Notes: generated from the letters alone by a model not told the origin. Positions 15,487 to 24,741 are shown, counted from the first letter of the stretch. The stretch: 53,983 nt of DNA from an uncultured Prevotella sp. (GCA_900541335.1 UQJC01000008.1:1-53983); one strand, 5' to 3'. Program-made: numbers and translations.

Positions 15487-18150
15487 ATGAAACTATCCGA
15501 CCTCCATACGGGAGAACGCGGTGTCATCGTCAAGGTGGCAGGTCACGGCGGTTTTCGTAAACGCATCGTTGAGATGGGGTTTGTCAAAGGTAAAACCGTC
15601 AAGGTGATACTCAATGCCCCACTGCGCGACCCGATAGAATATGAAATCATGGGCTACAAGATTTCGCTGAGACGAGAAGAGGCTCGACTTGTCGAAGTTA
15701 TCAGTGAAACGGAAGCCGAAAAAGACGTACGCTTACACGCGGAGCAACACCTCGAAGCCTTGCCTGCTAAAGCGGATGAACAGGAAGAAATGCGCCTGCA
15801 ACTCGATCGGCACATGGAGCGCATGGCGGCTGATCAACGACGCATCATCAACGTGGCCCTGGTGGGCAATCCTAACTGCGGAAAGACTTCGCTCTTTAAT
15901 ATTGCTTCGGGCGGTCACGAACACGTGGGTAACTACAGTGGTGTGACGGTTGATGCCAAGGAGGGCTTTTTCCGGATGCGGGTACGCGTTCCGGCAGAAC
16001 CCGGAGGAAAGGCTGAGGCTACGCGTCGTGGACGTACGGCAACCTGTGCGGGGTGTCAGCTCTGTACGGCCTGTGAGAGTGCGCAACAAACGTGTTCGAA
16101 CCTTGTCGAGAAAGAATACAATTTCCGTATTGTCGACCTGCCCGGCACGTATTCCCTTTCAGCCTATTCGCCTGAAGAACTCTATGTGCGTCGTCACTTG
16201 ATAGACCAGACTCCCGATGTGGTAATCAATGTGATTGATGCTTCCAACTTGGAACGTAATCTTTATCTTACTACGCAACTCATTGACATGAACCAGCGCA
16301 TGGTAGTTGCGTTAAACATGTATGATGAAGTGCGTCGAAATGGGGACAAACTTGACTACGAACAGTTGGGAAGTCTGTTAGGAGTGCCGATGGTGCCGCT
16401 TGTGTCGCGAACGGGAGAAGGAGTGCGTCAACTCTTTGAGAAGGTTGTAGCTGTTTACGAGAATCAGACCGACGAAATGTTGGCGCGTCACATTCACGTC
16501 AATCACGGAGCAGAACTCGAGCAAAGTATTGATCGCATCAAGTTTATCTTTCAAAAGAACAAAACACTGCGCTCCAAATATTCAACGCGTTACCTCTCGA
16601 TCAAATTTTTGGAAGGGGATACTGAAGCACAACGTTTGGTCGAAACCCTGCCCGAACACGATGAGCTTGTAGCAGCACGCTACGACGAGACGCAACGCCT
16701 TAAGCGCGAATTGCATGACACCGCAGAGAATGCCCTCACGGATGCTAAATATGGATTTATTCAAGGGGCTTTGCGTGAAACCTATCAGCCGCATGTCGCT
16801 CCGAGCAAGCACACGATGACGGAACGTATTGATTCCATTGTGACCAATCGCTTTTTGGGATTTCCGTTGTTCTTCTCAGTGCTCTTCCTGATCTTCTATG
16901 TTACTTTTGCTTTGGGCAGTTATCCGATGGACTGGATAGATTGGCTCGTGGCGCGTCTGTCTGACTTTGTGGGTTATGCCATGCCCGATGGAATGTTGAA
17001 GGACATGATAGTCGATGGTGCCATCAGCGGTGTCGGGTCGGTCATTGTCTTCTTGCCCAACATCCTGATTCTGTATCTCTTTATTTCTTTATTGGAAGAT
17101 ACAGGTTACATGGCGCGTGCTGCTTTCATCATGGATAAACTGATGCACCGCATGGGCTTGCATGGTAAGTCTTTTATACCGATGGTGATGGGCTTTGGTT
17201 GCAATGTGCCGGCAGTGATGGCTACACGTACGATAGAAAATCCGCGCAGCCGTTTGATTACGATGCTCGTCTTGCCCTTCATGTCCTGTTCGGCGCGCAT
17301 CCCAATTTACGTGGTGTTGATCAGTGCCTTCTTCCCCTCCCAGGGCGCTTGGCTGATGTTAGGGCTTTATGCACTTGGTATTTTGGTCGCAGCCTTGGTG
17401 GCACGCCTTTTCAGCCGTTTCCTTTTGCGAGGTGACGATCTTCCCTTTGTGATGGAACTTCCGCCTTATCGTATTCCTTCTACGAAGTCAGTCCTGCGCC
17501 ATACTTGGGAAAAGGGTAGGCAGTATTTGCAGAAAATGGGTGGCATTATTCTGGTGTTCTCCTTGATTATATGGGCTTTGAGCTATTTTCCACGTTCGGA
17601 AGAAGCTTCATCTGCCGCCGTTCCGTCTCAGACTGTAAGCAGGGTGCAGCCCAATGATACGCTTGCAGTTCCTGCACAGACAGCTGCTCCAGCAAAGTCC
17701 TTACAAGCGAAAACTACGACTGCGCTCACAGAGGTACAAACGCAGACTACTTCGGAGGCTTCTCCTTCCTACCTGGAACATTTGGGACGCTTTATCGCCC
17801 CCGTCTTCTCACCGATGGATTTTGACTGGCGTATGACGGTCGGCATTCTTTCGGGTATAGGTGCCAAGGAGTTGGTGGTCAGCACGTTGGCGGTGCTTTA
17901 TGCAGGTGAAGAAGTAGACGCCGATGCGGCAGCTACTGACAGTGCCTTGTTGACAGCACTTCGTAATTTCATGACACCCGCTTCGGCATTGGCTTACCTG
18001 GTTTTCGTTTTGTTCTACTTCCCCTGTATAGCCACAATCGTTGCCATCAAGAACGAAACGGGAGGTTGGAAATGGGCGGTCTTTACGGCCTTTTACACGA
18101 CAGCCCTCGCCTATGTTGCTTCGCTTGTAACCTTTGTACTGATGGGGTAG
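15487..18150 (+). CDS. feoB: Fused FeoA-FeoB ferrous iron transporter
   Basis: An 887-residue inner-membrane Fe(II) transporter. Residues 1-72 are a FeoA (SH3-like) domain. The G domain follows near residue 120: ALVGNPNCGKTSLFN (G1), the switch region around NYSGVTVDAKEG, and VDLPGTYSLSAYSPEE (G3). Between switch and G3 is an insert with Cys at 187, 190, 193, 196 and 203, spaced like an iron-sulfur ligand set; this is not part of the usual FeoB G domain. Gate domains with conserved GFGCNVPA and MSCSARIP segments form the membrane part. A second insert of about 60 residues, rich in Ala, Thr, Ser and Gln (about 700-760), lies in a loop between membrane segments. No feoC is adjacent. The ATG at 15487 gives the FeoA start. 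Confidence 0.95.
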   Translation: MKLSDLHTGERGVIVKVAGHGGFRKRIVEMGFVKGKTVKVILNAPLRDPIEYEIMGYKISLRREEARLVEVISETEAEKDVRLHAEQHLEALPAKADEQEEMRLQLDRHMERMAADQRRIINVALVGNPNCGKTSLFNIASGGHEHVGNYSGVTVDAKEGFFRMRVRVPAEPGGKAEATRRGRTATCAGCQLCTACESAQQTCSNLVEKEYNFRIVDLPGTYSLSAYSPEELYVRRHLIDQTPDVVINVIDASNLERNLYLTTQLIDMNQRMVVALNMYDEVRRNGDKLDYEQLGSLLGVPMVPLVSRTGEGVRQLFEKVVAVYENQTDEMLARHIHVNHGAELEQSIDRIKFIFQKNKTLRSKYSTRYLSIKFLEGDTEAQRLVETLPEHDELVAARYDETQRLKRELHDTAENALTDAKYGFIQGALRETYQPHVAPSKHTMTERIDSIVTNRFLGFPLFFSVLFLIFYVTFALGSYPMDWIDWLVARLSDFVGYAMPDGMLKDMIVDGAISGVGSVIVFLPNILILYLFISLLEDTGYMARAAFIMDKLMHRMGLHGKSFIPMVMGFGCNVPAVMATRTIENPRSRLITMLVLPFMSCSARIPIYVVLISAFFPSQGAWLMLGLYALGILVAALVARLFSRFLLRGDDLPFVMELPPYRIPSTKSVLRHTWEKGRQYLQKMGGIILVFSLIIWALSYFPRSEEASSAAVPSQTVSRVQPNDTLAVPAQTAAPAKSLQAKTTTALTEVQTQTTSEASPSYLEHLGRFIAPVFSPMDFDWRMTVGILSGIGAKELVVSTLAVLYAGEEVDADAAATDSALLTALRNFMTPASALAYLVFVLFYFPCIATIVAIKNETGGWKWAVFTAFYTTALAYVASLVTFVLMG

Positions 18151-18200
18151 AGCTTCCTGCATAGAGTAGCTGAAGTGTAGCAAGCTTTATGCTTGAAAGT

Positions 18201-18280
18201 AGGGTGAAGAGTTGATGAGTTTATGCGTAAGATTCAGAAATGTATCGTACAATCGCATAAAATCATCAACTCTTCACTCT
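18201..18280. repeat. Long inverted repeat downstream of feoAB
   Basis: The arms 18204-18227 and 18254-18277 are complementary at 23 of 24 positions, and pairing can extend three more bases outward with one G-T. The loop is 26 bp. It lies 50 bp after the feoB stop, where a terminator would be expected, but has no T-tract and is much longer than a normal terminator stem. Confidence 0.7.
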
Positions 18281-18307
18281 TTCTCAACCTCTGTTCACCT
18301 TATTCCC

Positions 18308-18338
18308 TTCGCCAATTGCGCATTTATGCGTAAGTTTG
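18308..18338 (+). promoter_or_regulatory. Promoter upstream of tsaB
   Basis: TTCG (18308-18311, three of four to TTTG), 19 bp, then TAAGTTTG (18331-18338), an exact -7 box. The predicted start is near 18345, 137 nt before tsaB. Confidence 0.55.
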
Positions 18339-18355
18339 CGCTCTCAAAATCGGGT

Positions 18356-18396
18356 AGGTTTCGGTTAGAAAAGGGATGAAACCTTTTTCTTTTTGT
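18356..18396 (+). terminator. Terminator-like hairpin in the tsaB leader
   Basis: AGGTTTC (18356-18362) pairs with GAAACCT (18378-18384) and is followed by a T-rich run. Because it comes only about 10 nt after the predicted transcription start, it would act as an attenuator or end a very short transcript. Nothing else coding is visible between 18285 and 18481. Confidence 0.5.
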
Positions 18397-18481
18397 GTTT
18401 GTTCAAGTCCCTTCAGGGCTTTTCTCCTTACGCGATTTTCAATCCCATTCGATTACAAGTTAGATTCAAAATCTGATTCCA

Positions 18482-19171
18482 ATGTCTTGTATATTGCATA
18501 TTGAAACTTCTATGGAAGTATGCTCTGTTGCCCTGTCACAAGATGGGGTATGTCTGCATGAAGAGGTGGCTGAAAACGGTCCTTCTCATGCCCAACTCCT
18601 GGCTGGCTATGTGGCTGAGGCAGTATCTTTTGCCGATAGTCATGCCATTCCCATTGACGCTGTGGCAGTAAGTAAGGGCCCGGGTTCATACACGGGACTG
18701 CGTATTGGTGTTTCTGAAGCCAAAGGTTTGGCTTACGGTCGTAATGCGCGTCTGCTTGCAGTGCCTACGCTTCAGTTGCTGACTGTCCCGGTGTTGTTGC
18801 ACGAAGAGTTGCCCGAGGATGCGCTGCTTTGTCCCATGATTGATGCTCGTCGCATGGAGGTTTATTGTGCGGTGTACGATCGTGCCCTTCAAGAGGTGCG
18901 TCCTACTCGTGCGGAAATTGTTGATGAGAATTTCCTGGCAGACTTGTTGGCAGAGCATCCCATTTACTTCATGGGGAATGGTGCAGACAAGTGTGTCGAT
19001 ACATTGAAACACCCCAATGCCCACTTCCTTACGGGTATCAAACCGCTTGCCCGCAACATGGCTCCGTTGGCTGAAAAGGCCCTGGCACAGGAGCGTTACG
19101 AGGATATCGCTTACTTCGAGCCTTACTACTTGAAGGAGTTTGTGGCTACGAAGAGCAAAAAGTTGCTTTAA
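18482..19171 (+). CDS. tsaB: tRNA t6A biosynthesis protein TsaB
   Basis: A 229-residue ASKHA-fold protein of the TsaB (YeaZ) family, the scaffold that binds TsaD when threonylcarbamoyl is placed on A37 of ANN-decoding tRNAs. The start MSCILHIETSMEVCSVAL and the segment VSKGPGSYTGLRIGVSEAKGLAYG are diagnostic. It lacks the TsaD metal-binding histidines, as expected for TsaB. Length is normal. It is followed 84 bp later by the DUF4290 gene, and the two are likely cotranscribed. Confidence 0.93.
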   Translation: MSCILHIETSMEVCSVALSQDGVCLHEEVAENGPSHAQLLAGYVAEAVSFADSHAIPIDAVAVSKGPGSYTGLRIGVSEAKGLAYGRNARLLAVPTLQLLTVPVLLHEELPEDALLCPMIDARRMEVYCAVYDRALQEVRPTRAEIVDENFLADLLAEHPIYFMGNGADKCVDTLKHPNAHFLTGIKPLARNMAPLAEKALAQERYEDIAYFEPYYLKEFVATKSKKLL

Positions 19172-19255
19172 TCTTGAGAACGGCAATCTTTGTCGAAAGC
19201 ACTTAGGAGGAGTACTGTGCACGTTGCCGGACTCATGCCTACATTCTCTCATTTG

Positions 19256-19903
19256 ATGAATATTATGACTGATTCTTATACATACAAACGCCTGAATCCC
19301 GATACGGAGCATTCTTGCATTTACAATTCGAACCGTGCTCGGTTGAAGATGCCCGCTTACGGTCGGGTGGTGCAGGATATGGTGGAATATGCGTTGACAC
19401 TCGAAGATCCTAACGAGCGGCAGCGTTATGCGGAAGCCATTGCTGACGTAATGATTGAACTGAAGCCCGAGCTGAAGGATGAACAGGATTATCGCCAAAA
19501 GATTTGGAATCATTTGGCTTATATCGCAGACTACAAGTTAGACATTCAGTATCCCTGTGAAATTATGAAGGAGGATGCAGAACATCAGCATCCTCGTCAC
19601 TTAACTTATCCGAAGAAAAGCATCTTCTTCCGCCATTACGGCAGACTCGTTGAGCAGGCGGTAGATATCCTCAAGGGTATGCCTGAAGGAGAGGAGCGCG
19701 ATGCGCTGGTTAAGTTGGTCGGGAATCGCATGAAGCGGAACCTTGCTGACTGGAAGGGCGATGGTGTAGACGATCGCAAGGTGGCACACGACATTGCTTT
19801 CTATACGGAGGGTAAGGTAAATCCGGACTTCTCGCAACCGGGACAGCAACTAATGCCGATTGGCGAAAACCGTTTCCGTACGCGTAAGAACAAACAGAGG
19901 TAG
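19256..19903 (+). CDS. DUF4290 family protein
   Basis: About 215 residues, a Bacteroidetes-restricted family of unknown function. Characteristic parts are LKMPAYGRVVQDMVEYALTL and the basic segment GNRMKRNLADWKG. There is no signal peptide or membrane segment, so it is likely cytoplasmic, and it is rich in charged helices. The frame is open from 19190, but the first 22 codons look non-coding; ATG 19256 (MNIMTDSYTYKR) or 19265 (MTDSYTYKR) are better starts. It sits just upstream of murA, an arrangement I recall from other Bacteroidales, which suggests but does not show a link to the cell envelope. Confidence 0.8.
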   Translation: MNIMTDSYTYKRLNPDTEHSCIYNSNRARLKMPAYGRVVQDMVEYALTLEDPNERQRYAEAIADVMIELKPELKDEQDYRQKIWNHLAYIADYKLDIQYPCEIMKEDAEHQHPRHLTYPKKSIFFRHYGRLVEQAVDILKGMPEGEERDALVKLVGNRMKRNLADWKGDGVDDRKVAHDIAFYTEGKVNPDFSQPGQQLMPIGENRFRTRKNKQR

Positions 19904-19988
19904 ATAACCTGAGCTAACGAATCGTTGCCGTTAGCTCTTTCCTCTTTTCTCTTTTCTCTTTTCCCAAACTTCTAAAACTCTTTCTGCT

Positions 19989-21299
19989 ATGAGTACGTTT
20001 GTGATAGAAGGCGGTCACCGCTTGAAAGGTGAAATCACTCCGCAAGGTGCTAAAAATGAAGCCTTGCAGGTGATTTGTGCCGTGTTGTTGACGGCCGAAG
20101 AAGTGCGCATTCAAAACATTCCCAATATATTGGATGTAAACAACTTGATTGCGCTTTTGGAACGCATGGGGGTTACGACCCATTGGAATGCAGAGGGAGA
20201 TTGTACCTTCTGTGCAGCTCAGGTTAACTTAGACTATCTCGATACGCCCGAGTTTTTGGAAAGCTGTGCCCGTCTGCGTGGCTCTGTCTTGTTGATTGGT
20301 CCGCTGACTGCGCGTTTCGGACATGCCGTAATTGCTAAACCGGGTGGAGACAAGATTGGTCGCCGTCGCCTCGATACGCATTTCTACGGATTGCAAAAGT
20401 TGGGTGCTCGCTTCTTCTATGATGACGATTTGGGTACTTATCACATTGAAGCAGAAAAGTTGACGGGTACTTATATGCTTCTCGATGAAGCTTCGATTAC
20501 GGGTACCGCCAATATTATTATGGCGGCTGTACTTGCCACGGGAACGACAACCATCTATAATGCTGCCTGTGAACCTTATATTCAGCAACTTTGTCACATG
20601 CTCAATCAGATGGGAGCCCGTATCTCTGGGATAGCTTCCAACTTGTTGACGATTGAGGGTGTCAAGGTGCTTCATGGAGCCAAACAACACCGCATTCTGC
20701 CCGATATGATTGAGATTGGTTCGTTTATCGGTATGGGTGCCATGGTGGGCGACGGATTGACCATCCGTTGTGCTGGTGTGAAGCAATTAGGTATTATTCC
20801 TGAAGCCTTCCGCCGATTGGGTATTCAACTTTATATCAAGGGTGATGACATCTTGATTCCTGCACAGGAACATTATCAGATTGAGTCGTTCATAGACGGT
20901 TCCTTCATGACTCTTGCCGATGCTCCCTGGCCAGGATTAACCCCTGACTTGTTGAGTGTCTTAATCGTAGTGGCAACCCAGGCACGCGGTTCGGTATTAT
21001 TCCATCAGAAGATGTTTGAGAGCCGTCTCTTCTTCGTCGATAAACTGATTGAGATGGGTGCGCAGATTATTCTTTGCGATCCGCACCGTGCAGTGGTGGT
21101 TGGTCATGACAACCAGATTCGTTTGCGTGGCCGCCGCATGGTTTCTCCCGATATTCGTGCCGGTATCGCTTTGCTCATTGCCGCTTTGAGTGCAGAAGGT
21201 ACGAGTCGCATTGACAATGTAGAACAGATTGACCGTGGGTATGAATGTATCGAAGAGCGACTTCGTAGACTCGGTGCTCATATTGAACGCATTGATTAA
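19989..21299 (+). CDS. murA: UDP-N-acetylglucosamine 1-carboxyvinyltransferase
   Basis: A 436-residue enolpyruvyl transferase carrying out the first committed step of peptidoglycan synthesis in the cytoplasm. The signature GAKNEALQVICAVLL and the inside-out barrel repeats are clear. In the active-site loop the sequence is KPGGDKIGRRRLDTH, so the catalytic Cys of E. coli MurA (Cys115) is Asp121 here. Cys-to-Asp at this place is the known basis of intrinsic fosfomycin insensitivity in MurA of mycobacteria and chlamydiae. Start ATG 19989 gives the family N-terminus (MSTFVIEGGHRLKG). Confidence 0.96.
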   Translation: MSTFVIEGGHRLKGEITPQGAKNEALQVICAVLLTAEEVRIQNIPNILDVNNLIALLERMGVTTHWNAEGDCTFCAAQVNLDYLDTPEFLESCARLRGSVLLIGPLTARFGHAVIAKPGGDKIGRRRLDTHFYGLQKLGARFFYDDDLGTYHIEAEKLTGTYMLLDEASITGTANIIMAAVLATGTTTIYNAACEPYIQQLCHMLNQMGARISGIASNLLTIEGVKVLHGAKQHRILPDMIEIGSFIGMGAMVGDGLTIRCAGVKQLGIIPEAFRRLGIQLYIKGDDILIPAQEHYQIESFIDGSFMTLADAPWPGLTPDLLSVLIVVATQARGSVLFHQKMFESRLFFVDKLIEMGAQIILCDPHRAVVVGHDNQIRLRGRRMVSPDIRAGIALLIAALSAEGTSRIDNVEQIDRGYECIEERLRRLGAHIERID

Positions 21300-21408
21300 A
21301 GTGCTTCCCCTTGAATAGGGTAAGCGGCAGATTGTGATCTATCGCGTCTGCTCTTCATGTCTTCCACTCTTTCAACTAAAAAACTTTTCAACTCCTCAAC
21401 TTCTCTCT

Positions 21409-21945
21409 ATGATTCGTAACGAAGAAGTTTTCAAAATAGGTTATATCAGCAAGCATCGTGGGTTGCGTGGCGAGGTTGAACTTGTCTTTACGGACGGTTG
21501 TTTTGACACCGGCACTGCCGACTACTTGGTGCTTGATATGGATGGCATCTTGGTACCTTTCTTTTGGGAAGAATATAGCTTTAAGAATCAAGATACTGCT
21601 ATTCTCAAGCTCGAGCAGATTGATACCGAAGAACAGGCACGTCGTTTGGTCGGGCACAGTGTGTTCTATCCTAAGGCGTGTCTTCCTGAGGTCGAAGAGG
21701 GAGAAGCTACGTTGTCTTCTTATCGTGCTTTAACCGGATTCGCTGTAAGTGATGAACAAGGAACACCGTTGGGTACGGTTCTCCATGTTGACGATTCGTC
21801 AGCCAACATTCTCTTGACGCTTGAAACTCCTGATGGGCGTGATTTGATGATTCCCTTTCACGACGATTTCTTGGTTGACTTCGATTTGCACGCACGCACG
21901 TTGTGTCTTGCCTTGCCCGAAGGCCTCCTTCAACTCAATGATTAA
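21409..21945 (+). CDS. rimM: Ribosome maturation factor RimM
   Basis: A 178-residue 16S rRNA processing factor that binds ribosomal protein S19 during 30S assembly. The N-terminal RimM domain begins FKIGYISKHRGLRGEVEL; the PRC-barrel half includes PLGTVLHVDDSSANILL and MIPFHDDFL. The reading frame is open from 21334, but the 25 codons before ATG 21409 (MIRNEEVFKIG) do not belong to the family. It lies downstream of murA and probably shares its transcript. A strong hairpin follows it. Confidence 0.93.
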   Translation: MIRNEEVFKIGYISKHRGLRGEVELVFTDGCFDTGTADYLVLDMDGILVPFFWEEYSFKNQDTAILKLEQIDTEEQARRLVGHSVFYPKACLPEVEEGEATLSSYRALTGFAVSDEQGTPLGTVLHVDDSSANILLTLETPDGRDLMIPFHDDFLVDFDLHARTLCLALPEGLLQLND

Positions 21946-21959
21946 CCTTTCCAGCGGAA

Positions 21960-22011
21960 GGGGTGCTCCTTTGCGCTCTGTCAGTGTGACGGAGTAAATG
22001 AGGTGCACCTC
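21960..22011 (+). terminator. Two-stage hairpin after rimM
   Basis: The outer stem pairs 21960-21970 with 22001-22011 at ten of eleven positions. An inner hairpin pairs CTCTGTCA (21976-21983) with TGACGGAG (21987-21994), allowing one G-U. The right outer arm is part of a 12-bp palindrome, GAGGTGCACCTC. It is followed by CTTTCGTTTG, so the T-tract is weak. Confidence 0.6.
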
Positions 22012-22043
22012 TTTCGTTTGTATTATTCTGTAAATACAATTTC

Positions 22044-23198
22044 ATGAAACGCATAGCTATTCTCGGATCGACGGGTTCTATCGGTACTCAAGCCTTAGAC
22101 GTCATCCGTCAGCACCCTTCTGAATTTGAAGCCCGCGTATTGACTGCAGGCAGCAATTGGGAACTGCTGGTGAAGCAAGCCCGTGAATTTCATCCTGATG
22201 CCGTTGTTATTGCCAACGAATCACATTACGATGCGGTATGTGAGGCGTTAGCTGACTTGCCTATTAAGGTTTATACCGGAAGCGATGCTCTTTGTCAAGT
22301 CGTAGCATCGGATAGCATCGACCTGGTGCTTACTGCCATGGTCGGTTTCGCAGGCTTGCGTCCGACTGTAGCCGCTATTCAGGCGGGTAAGACGCTCGCG
22401 CTGGCCAACAAGGAAACGCTCGTTGTAGCAGGTCGGTTGATTCGTAATCTTTGCGAACAGCACCGTGTAGGCATTCTCCCCGTAGACAGTGAGCACTCCG
22501 CTATCTTTCAGAGTATCAATGGTGAAGCACACAATCGGGTGCGTCGCATCTTGTTGACTGCTTCGGGCGGACCGTTCCGTCACTTTACGGTTGACCAACT
22601 TCGCGAAGTGACTCCCGCTCAGGCTTTGCAGCATCCCAATTGGAAAATGGGTGAGAAGATTACCATCGATTCAGCAACGATGATGAACAAGGGTTTTGAG
22701 ATGATTGAAGCTCGTTGGCTATACGATGTGAAGCCGCGCGACATTCAAGTGGTAGTTCATCCTGAAAGTGTCATTCATTCGGCTGTAGAATTTGATGACG
22801 GTGCCGTGATGGCACAGCTCGGTACTCCTGATATGCGGCTTCCTATTCAGTATGCTTTCAGTTATCCTCGCCGTTTGCCACTCAATGGTGAACCGCTTGA
22901 CCTCTTCTCTCTTGGTGCCTTGCATTTTGAACGTCCCGATGAAGAGCGTTTCCCCTGTCTTCGTTTAGCTTATGAAGCTATTGAGCGGGGAGGTAATATG
23001 CCTTGTATTCTGAATGCTGCCAACGAAGTCACCAATCTGGCTTTCCGTGAAGGCAAAATCTCCTTCTATGATATTTCAGACTTTACAGAGCGTGCCATGA
23101 AGCAGATGTCCTTCCTTGCCGAACCGACACTCGATGAACTTTTCGAAACTGATGCGCAAACACGTCAGATGGTAGAAGCATATTGTGTTCGCGGTTAG
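22044..23198 (+). CDS. dxr: 1-deoxy-D-xylulose 5-phosphate reductoisomerase
   Basis: A 384-residue NADPH-dependent enzyme making 2-C-methyl-D-erythritol 4-phosphate, the committed step of the MEP isoprenoid pathway. The Rossmann motif is at the start (KRIAILGSTGSIGTQALDV). Metal- and substrate-binding segments are LPVDSEHSAIFQ and LTASGGPFR, with the later IDSATMMNKGFEMIEA. Length is typical. It is followed on the same strand by rseP after 83 bp; dxr-rseP adjacency is common in bacteria. Confidence 0.96.
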   Translation: MKRIAILGSTGSIGTQALDVIRQHPSEFEARVLTAGSNWELLVKQAREFHPDAVVIANESHYDAVCEALADLPIKVYTGSDALCQVVASDSIDLVLTAMVGFAGLRPTVAAIQAGKTLALANKETLVVAGRLIRNLCEQHRVGILPVDSEHSAIFQSINGEAHNRVRRILLTASGGPFRHFTVDQLREVTPAQALQHPNWKMGEKITIDSATMMNKGFEMIEARWLYDVKPRDIQVVVHPESVIHSAVEFDDGAVMAQLGTPDMRLPIQYAFSYPRRLPLNGEPLDLFSLGALHFERPDEERFPCLRLAYEAIERGGNMPCILNAANEVTNLAFREGKISFYDISDFTERAMKQMSFLAEPTLDELFETDAQTRQMVEAYCVRG

Positions 23199-23281
23199 AG
23201 CTTGTTTGTGACCAAGTTACAGTGATTTACGCTCCATAAAGACTCTTCTAAGTAGTAACATCTTCAAACATTCCGATTCCA

Positions 23282-24652
23282 GTGGAAATTTTTCTCATTC
23301 GAGCTTTACAGCTCATCCTTTGTTTTGCCCTCTTGATTCTTCTGCACGAAGGTGGGCACTTCCTTTTTGCCAAACTCTTTAAAGTCCGTGTCGAGAAGTT
23401 TTGTCTCTTCTTTGACCCTTGGTTTACGCTGTTCAAGTTTAAGCCCAAGAAAAGCGATACAACGTATTGCCTCGGTTGGTTACCTCTGGGAGGCTATGTG
23501 AAAATCTCGGGCATGATTGACGAATCTATGGACAAGGAACAGATGAAACAGCCTGTTCAGCCTTGGGAATTTCGTGCAAAACCAGCTTGGCAGCGCCTCT
23601 TCATTATGATTGGTGGTGTTCTTGTCAATTTTGTGCTTGCCTTCATCATCTATGCAGCTGTGCTTTTTACGTGGGGACAAACTTATGTACCCATTGAGAA
23701 AATGACGCATGGATTTAAGTTCAATGAGCAGGCAAAGGAAATGGGATTCCGCGACGGTGACATTTTGCTCGGTACGAATGAAAAGGACTTTGTAAAGTTT
23801 GACGGCAATGTTTACCGCGATCTCAGTACGGCTCAGTTTGCCAAGGTCTTGCGTAACGGTCAGGAAACCAAGGTCTACTTGCCTGGTGAAATCAATATGC
23901 TTGAAATGATTAAGGAACAACCTCGCTTTGTTGATGTGTTGGTTCCCTCGATTGTTGACAGCGTTACGGCAGGTACTCCTGCGGCTAAGGCTGGTGTTCA
24001 GCCTGGTGACCAGATTGTGGGAATGAACGGTAAAACTTTCGAGACGGTCAATGACTTCAGCCTTGTACGTGGTACGATGGATGATGTGCTTGCCGCCGCT
24101 TCTCCCGCAGACAGTGCCCGTTTGCAAAATGTGACCTTGTTGGTACGTCGTGCAGCTACACCTGCTCAGACAGATACACTTCAGCTGAAGTTAGGTAAGG
24201 ATTACGTATTAGGTGTGGGATGGCTTACCCCGATGAAGGAATACGAGAAGGTCACGAAGACCTATACATTCTTCGAAAGTATTCCTGCTGGTATTGCTCA
24301 TGGTTGGAGTGTACTGACGGGCTATGTAGATGATCTCAAGTACCTCTTTACTGCTGATGGAGCTAAGAGTGTTGGTTCATTTGGCGCCATTGGAAGCTTG
24401 TTCCCTGCGACTTGGCAGTGGCCCGTTTTCTGGGAAATGACTGCATTTATTTCGCTGATTCTCGCTTTCATGAACATCCTGCCGATTCCCGCCCTTGATG
24501 GTGGTCACGTCTTCTTCCTGCTTTACGAAGTCATAACACGCCGTAAACCCAGTGATGAGTTTATGGAACGCGCTCAAATGGTCGGTATGATTCTCCTCTT
24601 TGCTTTGATGGCACTTGCTGTCTTCAATGACTTCCGTAATTTCGTGTTCTAA
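23282..24652 (+). CDS. rseP: Site-2 zinc metalloprotease RseP
   Basis: A 456-residue M50 intramembrane protease. The zinc motif HEGGH is at residues 22-26 in the first membrane segment; the second active-site motif NILPIPALDGGH is near the C-terminus. One or two PDZ-like regions lie between (around VDSVTAGTPAAKAGVQPGDQIVGMNG). In other bacteria it cleaves anti-sigma factors and leftover signal peptides. The start codon is GTG at 23282: an in-frame TAA lies 33 bp upstream and there is no ATG in between. The long central region fits Bacteroidetes homologues. Confidence 0.93.
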   Translation: MEIFLIRALQLILCFALLILLHEGGHFLFAKLFKVRVEKFCLFFDPWFTLFKFKPKKSDTTYCLGWLPLGGYVKISGMIDESMDKEQMKQPVQPWEFRAKPAWQRLFIMIGGVLVNFVLAFIIYAAVLFTWGQTYVPIEKMTHGFKFNEQAKEMGFRDGDILLGTNEKDFVKFDGNVYRDLSTAQFAKVLRNGQETKVYLPGEINMLEMIKEQPRFVDVLVPSIVDSVTAGTPAAKAGVQPGDQIVGMNGKTFETVNDFSLVRGTMDDVLAAASPADSARLQNVTLLVRRAATPAQTDTLQLKLGKDYVLGVGWLTPMKEYEKVTKTYTFFESIPAGIAHGWSVLTGYVDDLKYLFTADGAKSVGSFGAIGSLFPATWQWPVFWEMTAFISLILAFMNILPIPALDGGHVFFLLYEVITRRKPSDEFMERAQMVGMILLFALMALAVFNDFRNFVF

Positions 24653-24741
24653 ATGTGGGTATTGGGTTGAAGTCCTTTTCTCAATGGAAAGGCCTTCAGC
24701 ACTTCTAACAGGTTAGCAATTTACAAGTACTCATATATAAT

